NCBI GenBank assembly: GCA_902778055.1
Contig: CACYWL010000026.1
Span: 1-33,730, forward strand
Direction of reading: 5' to 3'
Length of the DNA stretch: 33,730 nucleotides
Origin: an uncultured Eubacteriales bacterium
GTDB lineage: Bacteria; Bacillota; Clostridia; Christensenellales; Aristaeellaceae
Position numbers and translations under genes: made by a program. Below, piece by piece: positions 29,792-33,730 of the stretch. The notes under the pieces are model-generated. The model saw only the letters and a program-made list of their open reading frames with translations. It ran no database searches and had not been told where the DNA came from. Within the stretch, counting starts at the first letter, position 1; every line of letters begins with the position of its first letter.

Positions 29792-29814
29792 GTTATATCG
29801 GAGTACGATATAAC
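29792..29814. promoter_or_regulatory. PadR operator 2
   Basis: GTTATATCG-GAGTA-CGATATAAC, a perfect 9+9 inverted repeat with the same core (TATCG-N5-CGATA) as operator 1. The two centres are 31 bases apart, close to three helical turns, so two dimers would sit on the same face of the DNA. Confidence 0.8.
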
Positions 29815-29839
29815 GAACGACGATGGAGGTGCATGAAAG

Positions 29840-30157
29840 ATGCCGGGAAACCCTGCATTAACCGAAGCAACGTATTATATCCTACTGTCACTGCACAAGC
29901 CACGGCATGGATACGGGATCATGCAGCAGACAGAAGAACTGTCCGGCGGACGGGTGCGGCTCGCAGCCGGAACACTGTATGGCGCACTGAACACGCTTTG
30001 TGATAAGGGCTGGATCGTTCTGAAAACAGTGGATGAGGACAACCGCCGGAAGGAATACCAGCTGACAGATAAGGGAAGAGAAATCCTGATCAATGAGGTG
30101 AAACGCCTGAAGGAACTGGCGCGGAACGGTGAAATGATTCTCGGGGAGGAACTGTGA
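29840..30157 (+). CDS. PadR family transcriptional regulator
   Basis: The 105-residue winged-helix protein matches the short PadR class. TEATYYILLSLHKPRHGYGIMQQ gives the first helices, LAAGTLYGALNTL is the recognition region, and EDNRRKEYQLTDKGREIL is the wing. The C-terminal helix serves for dimerisation. Proteins of this class repress multidrug exporters or envelope genes and release DNA on ligand binding. GGAGG lies ten bases before the ATG, and two matching operators lie in its own promoter, so it is autoregulated. It overlaps no gene but is one base from the DUF2812 gene, its expected partner. Confidence 0.95.
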   Translation: MPGNPALTEATYYILLSLHKPRHGYGIMQQTEELSGGRVRLAAGTLYGALNTLCDKGWIVLKTVDEDNRRKEYQLTDKGREILINEVKRLKELARNGEMILGEEL

Positions 30158-30158
30158 G

Positions 30159-30665
30159 ATGGAAAGAAAAACAATCACCAAATGGTTCTGGGTCTGGCAG
30201 TTTGAAGATGAAGAAAAATGGCTGAACGAGATGGCGGCCAGCGGATGGGTGCTGGAGTCTGTTGGATTCTGCAGGTATACCTTTGTCCGGTGCGAACCCG
30301 GCGCCTATACGGTCCGGACGGAAATGCGGCCCTATGACGAGCAGTATGTCAGATTCATGGAAGAAACCGGCGCGGAATATGTAGGCCGGATGATGATGTG
30401 GATCTATTTCCGCAAGAAGACAGAGGACGGGGTCTTTGACCTGTATTCCGATATCGATTCCAGGATCTCCCATCTGGATCGGATCGGCAAGGTGCTGCTC
30501 GCCATCGGCGGCGCCAACCTGCTGATCGGTGTGGTCAACTCATTCAATCCCGGCGCTCGTGTCGGCTGGGTGAACCTGCTGTGTGCCACGCTTCTGATGT
30601 ATGGTCTGGGACGGATTCACGGTAAAAAGGAAGCGCTGGAGAAAGAGCGCGAGCTGCATGAATGA
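30159..30665 (+). CDS. DUF2812-domain membrane protein
   Basis: The 168-residue protein has a soluble N-terminal DUF2812 domain. WVWQFEDEEKWLNEMAASGW opens it, followed by YTFVRCEPGAYTVR and the DLYSDIDSRISHL stretch. Two membrane helices follow (about 109-126 and 132-150), then a charged tail. DUF2812 genes are commonly paired with PadR regulators in Clostridia, and the two form one operon here. Function is unknown. The last 17 codons and the stop lie in the first copy of a 58-base tandem duplication. Confidence 0.92.
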   Translation: MERKTITKWFWVWQFEDEEKWLNEMAASGWVLESVGFCRYTFVRCEPGAYTVRTEMRPYDEQYVRFMEETGAEYVGRMMMWIYFRKKTEDGVFDLYSDIDSRISHLDRIGKVLLAIGGANLLIGVVNSFNPGARVGWVNLLCATLLMYGLGRIHGKKEALEKERELHE

Positions 30666-30731
30666 CAGGAAACTTCACGGCAAAAAGGAAGCGCTGGAGA
30701 AAGAGCGCGAGCTGCATGAATGACAGGAAAC
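30616..30731 (+). repeat. 58-base tandem duplication at the DUF2812 3' end
   Basis: Bases 30616-30673 are repeated at 30674-30731 with one T-to-C difference (30622/30680 region). The first copy contains the stop codon of the DUF2812 gene, so the protein is unaffected; the second copy is untranslated. The near-identity points to a recent event. Confidence 0.95.
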
Positions 30732-31018
30732 AGGGATTTGCAGGATATGCTTTCTCGTGAATGATGGTCGGACGGGGCATCCGGGACAAATGGGATGAAT
30801 AGCGCGAAGAGATCCTGGAAGATCTAATGAGTGGGCAGTCGGCTAATTGAGACTAAGGGTGGAGCAGCGGACATTTTTGTGACCGCCATGGAAAATAACT
30901 TCAATGTGAGTCGGATTATCATTGAGCAGATTCTTGCCGGACAATTCCGGCAGTCATCCTGTACGGCAGTAAAAATACCCCCAGGTTGGGGCAGAATTGC
31001 TCAGCATATGGAGGTCTT
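30732..31018. other. Gap with no supported gene upstream of the flavodoxin gene
   Basis: Together with the second duplicate copy this makes about 350 bases without a gene. A weak plus-strand frame (30831-31022, GTG start) contains a sensible-looking stretch ADIFVTAMENNFNVSRIII but has no ribosome binding site and no family I recognise; it may be a gene remnant. A perfect hairpin TGCCGGA-CAAT-TCCGGCA (30935-30952) lacks a T run and could act in the leader of the flavodoxin gene. Confidence 0.4.
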
Positions 31019-31567
31019 ATGAAAACGTTAATCCTGAATGGCTCTCCAAGAGAAAACGGGGATACTGCCAGCCTCATCAAAAAAGTAACAGGAAAAATAC
31101 CCGGAGAATACAAGCTCATCAATGCATACAGATGCAATATTTCCCCTTGCATTGACTGTCGGTACTGTTGGGAGCACACTGGGTGCGCAATAGAGGACGA
31201 AATGCAGGAGGTATATCCATACATTCAGGAATGCGACAACATTTTAATTGCATCACCGGTATATTTTTCGGAACTGACAGGAAAGCTTCTGGACCTGGGA
31301 AGCAGGCTCCAGACATATTACTGTTCAGCCGCTTTTCGAAGAGAAAAGCCCATCCGCAAAGAGAAAAAAGGGGCGGTCATATTGGTTGGAGGCGGTGACG
31401 GGCATATGGATAAAGCGTACAGTACAGCCTGCATTCTTTTACATCATATGAACTGCCACACCATCCATGAACTGGTATCCAGCCATCACACAGATGAGAT
31501 ACCGGCGGCTGATGATAAAAAAGCAATTCAGGGGATTGAGAGTATTCTCAGCTTTTTTGCAAACTGA
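31019..31567 (+). CDS. Flavodoxin-fold NAD(P)H-dependent oxidoreductase
   Basis: The 182-residue protein opens TLILNGSPRENGDTASLI, the FMN phosphate-binding loop of the NADPH-dependent FMN reductase/iron-sulfur flavoprotein group. CNISPCIDCRYCWEHTGC (about 39-56) holds a cluster of cysteines typical of this subgroup, which may carry an Fe-S cluster or disulfides. SPVYFSELTGKLLDL is the second flavin-contacting segment. Electron partner and substrate are unknown. The ATG at 31019 has GGAGG five bases upstream. The gene ends immediately before an integrase fragment. Confidence 0.9.
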   Translation: MKTLILNGSPRENGDTASLIKKVTGKIPGEYKLINAYRCNISPCIDCRYCWEHTGCAIEDEMQEVYPYIQECDNILIASPVYFSELTGKLLDLGSRLQTYYCSAAFRREKPIRKEKKGAVILVGGGDGHMDKAYSTACILLHHMNCHTIHELVSSHHTDEIPAADDKKAIQGIESILSFFAN

Positions 31568-31582
31568 GAGCTACCCGTTTAG

Positions 31583-31963
31583 CAGGGATGCGTCGTTCTC
31601 GGCAAGGGCGACAAAGAACGGATTGTTTACTTCGATGCAAGGACCAAACTGCATCTGAAGAAATACCTGAACACCAGGACAGACACAAACCCGGCACTGT
31701 TTGTCTCAATCCGTAATCCTCACAAACGCCTGCTGGCCGGCGGAGTAGAAATCATGCTGAAAAAGATGGGTGAACAGTGTGATGTTCATCACGTACACCC
31801 GCATAAATTTAGGCGGATCATGGCCACAACCGCCATTGACAAAGGAATGCCGATCGAGCAGGTGCAGAGACTGTTGAGACATGAAAAGATTGACACTACC
31901 CTGCATTACGCCATGGTGAAACAGAGCAATGTGAAATCCGCCCACAGGAAGTATATTGGATAA
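31583..31963 (+). pseudogene. 5'-truncated tyrosine recombinase/integrase
   Basis: An open stretch of about 126 codons has the C-terminal half of a XerC/XerD-type recombinase. It begins VVLGKGDKERIVYFDARTK, with HPHKFRR (the H-x-x-R motif), LLRHEKIDTTLHYAM (second His and the catalytic Tyr) and SAHRKYIG at the end. The N-terminal core-binding domain and the first catalytic Arg are missing. The open frame is preceded by a TAG at 31580, and the similarity starts within 30 bases of the flavodoxin stop. No start codon with a ribosome binding site serves it. It is a remnant of a mobile element or recombinase gene cut by deletion or insertion. Confidence 0.85.
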
Positions 31964-31985
31964 CTGCTTAATGCCTTGAAACAGC

Positions 31986-32014
31986 TTGACAGAATAGCTT
32001 TATTTCTTTATACT
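31986..32014 (+). promoter_or_regulatory. Promoter of the DUF3800 gene
   Basis: A perfect TTGACA (31986-31991), a 17-base spacer and TATACT (32009-32014). It leaves a leader of about 95 bases, most of it structured. Confidence 0.8.
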
Positions 32015-32040
32015 GTAAGCAAGATCAGGAAACTGATTGG

Positions 32041-32092
32041 GGCTGGTCGAAAGACCCAGGTCCATCTGATGGCGGGGAAGTTCCTCGCCTTT
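32041..32092 (+). ncRNA. Structured leader RNA upstream of DUF3800 (candidate DUF3800 RNA motif)
   Basis: The leader contains GGTC-GAAA-GACC (32045-32056), a stem closed by a GAAA tetraloop. A short CCAT/ATGG hairpin follows (32062-32072), then a seven-pair stem GGCGGGG-AAGTT-CCTCGCC (32071-32089; one G-U pair). The second and third stems share bases and would be alternatives. GGAGG follows at 32103. Published work described several families of RNA motifs upstream of DUF3800 genes (from memory, the DUF3800 RNA motifs). The position and compact structure here fit that, but I cannot match it to a specific family. Its role is unknown. Confidence 0.55.
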
Positions 32093-32115
32093 CCTGTTTT
32101 CCGGAGGATTTGCCT

Positions 32116-32793
32116 ATGAAAGAGTTGAGTGTCTTTATCGACGAATCCGGGGATTTCGGTGAATATGATGAACGAACGCCATATTATATCATCACCATGG
32201 TTTTCCATGAGCAAAGCCATTCGATCTCGGATGCAGTGAAAAAACTGGATCAGGAATTATCCTATATGGATCTGAATGATTTATGCATTCATACCGGGCC
32301 GATTGTTCGAAGAGAAGAAATCTATGAGTTCATGTCTATCACAGATAGACGAAGGATTTTCAATAAACTGGTCGCATTCTTCCGCCAAGTTGATATCCGA
32401 TACAAATGTATCAGTATCGAAAAGAAACATGCGGATGATGTCATTCAGGCTACTTCCCAGCTTTCCAGAAAAATGTCACAGTTTATTAGGGATAATCTCG
32501 AATACTTACTTTCCTGCGATGCTGTTAAAATCTATTATGACAATGGACAGATAGAGGTTAGCAGAATTCTTGCATCTGTTTTCAGTGCGTTGATTCCCAA
32601 TTCACAATTCAGGAGGGTTCTGCCGAAGGATTATAAGCTCTTCCAGGTTGCAGACCTGATTTGTTCAATGGAACTAATCCGACTCAAAATGGAAAACCAT
32701 CAATATTCACATTCAGAAGAGTTGTTCTTCGGAAAACAATATGAATTGAAACGAAATTATCTTCGCATCATTCAGAAAAAAGAATGGAGATAG
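32116..32793 (+). CDS. DUF3800 domain-containing protein
   Basis: The 225-residue protein begins SVFIDESGDFGEYDE, the acidic signature of DUF3800 (Asp9, Glu10, Asp13). It has the matching C-terminal acidic segment KLFQVADLICSMELI (about 177-191). The pattern of a first strand with an Asp and a late helix Asp suggests an RNase H-like fold with metal-binding carboxylates, an inference. The family is common on mobile and defence-related DNA and has no settled function. The ATG at 32116 has GGAGG eight bases in front; the TTG at 32110 in the same frame lacks one. It is preceded by a structured RNA leader and lies just beyond an integrase remnant, which points to acquired DNA. Confidence 0.93.
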   Translation: MKELSVFIDESGDFGEYDERTPYYIITMVFHEQSHSISDAVKKLDQELSYMDLNDLCIHTGPIVRREEIYEFMSITDRRRIFNKLVAFFRQVDIRYKCISIEKKHADDVIQATSQLSRKMSQFIRDNLEYLLSCDAVKIYYDNGQIEVSRILASVFSALIPNSQFRRVLPKDYKLFQVADLICSMELIRLKMENHQYSHSEELFFGKQYELKRNYLRIIQKKEWR

Positions 32794-32840
32794 CATCACA
32801 AGGGTATTGGAATATATCCGGTTAAGGAGTTGCACATACA

Positions 32841-33590
32841 ATGATCATTCATGATTTTGATATCAGTACCGATCCCGTTGTCAGTATTGAAAGTATTTAC
32901 GGCAAGCAGAAAAGGATTGTCGAAAAGTGCCTGATCATCTTTTCAAAGGTGATCCATGATTACCTGCTCAGCCGTTATGACTGTTCCGTGATCGGAGAGA
33001 TCGGCTCGTGCACTGGCAGCATCCCGATTTACAGTTTTATGCATGAAAGCGAGCAGATTGCTTTCTATCTCACCGGCGTCGGATCTGCGTTTGCGTCCGG
33101 GTCATGCTATGAAGCTCATTGGTTGACCGGGGCAACAAAGTTTATCATGTTTGGATCCTGCGGCAGCCTGGACCGGGAGAAAACCTTCGGGAGATTTATC
33201 ATTTCCACGGAATGCTATCGGGGAGACGGCGCATCCTACTATTATGCGCCGCCTTCAGATTACCTGCCGGTCCGGAATGCGGAGAAACTTTCTGCCATTT
33301 TTGATGAGATCGGTGTTCCGTATGTCAAAGGCCGGACGTGGACAACAGACGCCCTTTATCGGGAAACAGCGGGACTGGTGCAGAAGAGAAAGAATGAGGG
33401 TTGCCTGGCGGTGGAGATGGAGCTGGCCGGTGTGGAAGCACTGTGCGCTTTTTACGGACTGGAACTGTACGATTTTCTAGAAGCCGGTGATGTCCTCGAG
33501 GAAAGCGCCTACGATGTAAAGGAACTTGCCGGTGCCAATCATAACTTGGGAAAACTGATGATTGCACTGGAAATCGCAAAGAGAATTTAA
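32841..33590 (+). CDS. Nucleoside phosphorylase (PNP/UDP family)
   Basis: The 249-residue protein has the PNP_UDP_1 fold. Signatures are YLTGVGSAFASGSCYEAHWL (about 76-95), the phosphate-binding FGSCGSL (about 104-110) and the nucleoside-binding CLAVEMELAGVEALCAFYG (about 182-200), whose Glu-Met-Glu is typical of uridine and purine phosphorylases. It reversibly cleaves nucleosides to base and ribose 1-phosphate in purine or pyrimidine salvage. Base preference cannot be read. AAGGAG lies 9-14 bases before the ATG. The gene starts 47 bases after the DUF3800 gene and may share its transcript. Confidence 0.92.
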   Translation: MIIHDFDISTDPVVSIESIYGKQKRIVEKCLIIFSKVIHDYLLSRYDCSVIGEIGSCTGSIPIYSFMHESEQIAFYLTGVGSAFASGSCYEAHWLTGATKFIMFGSCGSLDREKTFGRFIISTECYRGDGASYYYAPPSDYLPVRNAEKLSAIFDEIGVPYVKGRTWTTDALYRETAGLVQKRKNEGCLAVEMELAGVEALCAFYGLELYDFLEAGDVLEESAYDVKELAGANHNLGKLMIALEIAKRI

Positions 33591-33689
33591 AGAACAGATG
33601 AATAGAAAAACTATTTGCAAAAGTATATTTTGAAATTGTCGGCTACGGAGTATGGAGACAGCAATGCTTTGCAGTGAGGTTTCAGAAAT

Positions 33690-33730
33690 ATGGGAACAAT
33701 GACACGGGAGCAGGCAAGACGGTTCATCCT
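33690..33730 (+). CDS. Possible start of a gene cut by the window end
   Basis: An ATG at 33690 (or 33699 in the same frame), with TGAGG about nine bases in front, opens a frame reading MGTMTREQARRFIL to the end of the window. Too little remains to recognise. The 100 bases before it hold no other gene. Confidence 0.35.
   Translation, partial: MGTMTREQARRFI

Noticed and set aside
30831..31022. 63-codon frame before the flavodoxin gene
   Set aside because: GTG start without a ribosome binding site and no recognised family; kept only as a note in the gap description.
1..33730. CRISPR array, rRNA genes, complete insertion sequences or a prophage
   Set aside because: No regularly spaced repeats, no rRNA-like sequence, no transposase and no phage structural genes were seen; the only recombinase is the truncated one at 31583-31963.

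Overview
The window looks like chromosome from an anaerobic, low-to-moderate-GC Gram-positive bacterium of the Clostridia, probably from gut or rumen. This is an inference. It rests on strong GGAGG-type ribosome binding sites, sigma-A-like promoters (TTGAnn / extended TGnTATAAT), a GGGtGRT plus NifU-like gene pair, PadR-DUF2812 and XRE-zinc-ribbon genes, a NimA-like flavoprotein, and a sortase-type tail motif. No rRNA gene is present, so placement below class is not supported.

Bases 1-9100 form an accessory, defence-rich block. A GlsB/YeaQ/YmgE membrane protein is followed, in the same frame after its stop, by an orphan sortase-like sorting signal. Next come a hipBA toxin-antitoxin pair (minus strand) and a type I restriction-modification operon, hsdR-hsdM-hsdS, plus a small translationally coupled fourth gene. 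hsdR is broken near its 5' end by a tandem TTCA duplication. hsdS carries two 189-bp near-identical repeats around its first target-recognition domain. The block ends in a compact type I toxin-antitoxin locus: a 29-residue holin-like toxin with a convergent, overlapping antisense RNA. Two tRNA-Ser genes (minus strand) follow.

Bases 9600-22600 are more housekeeping-like. They hold a divergent pair of an MFS transporter and a GH38-type glycosidase, an Fe-S scaffold/GGGtGRT operon, an SRAP (YedK/HMCES) protein, an S9 peptidase, a truncated DUF3795 gene, a hexapeptide sugar O-acetyltransferase, an unknown multi-pass membrane protein, a NimA-like protein, a secreted peptidoglycan-binding protein and a PspC-domain protein.

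Bases 22600-33730 contain a GNAT acetyltransferase open in frame into a rhodanese lipoprotein. A minus-strand run follows: ABC ATPase, two ABC-2 permeases, an AlkD-type DNA repair protein and an Eis-like acetyltransferase. After it come an XRE-zinc-ribbon regulator, an autoregulated-looking PadR-DUF2812 operon with two clear operators and a 58-bp tandem duplication, a flavodoxin-fold protein, a 5'-truncated tyrosine recombinase, a DUF3800 gene preceded by a structured RNA leader, and a nucleoside phosphorylase.

Most functional assignments come from reading protein motifs by eye, without database searches. The points most worth checking are the hsdR frameshift with intact hsdM/hsdS, the unannotated holin-like toxin/antisense RNA pair, the DUF3800 leader RNA, the GlsB plus sorting-signal arrangement, and the GNAT-rhodanese fusion.
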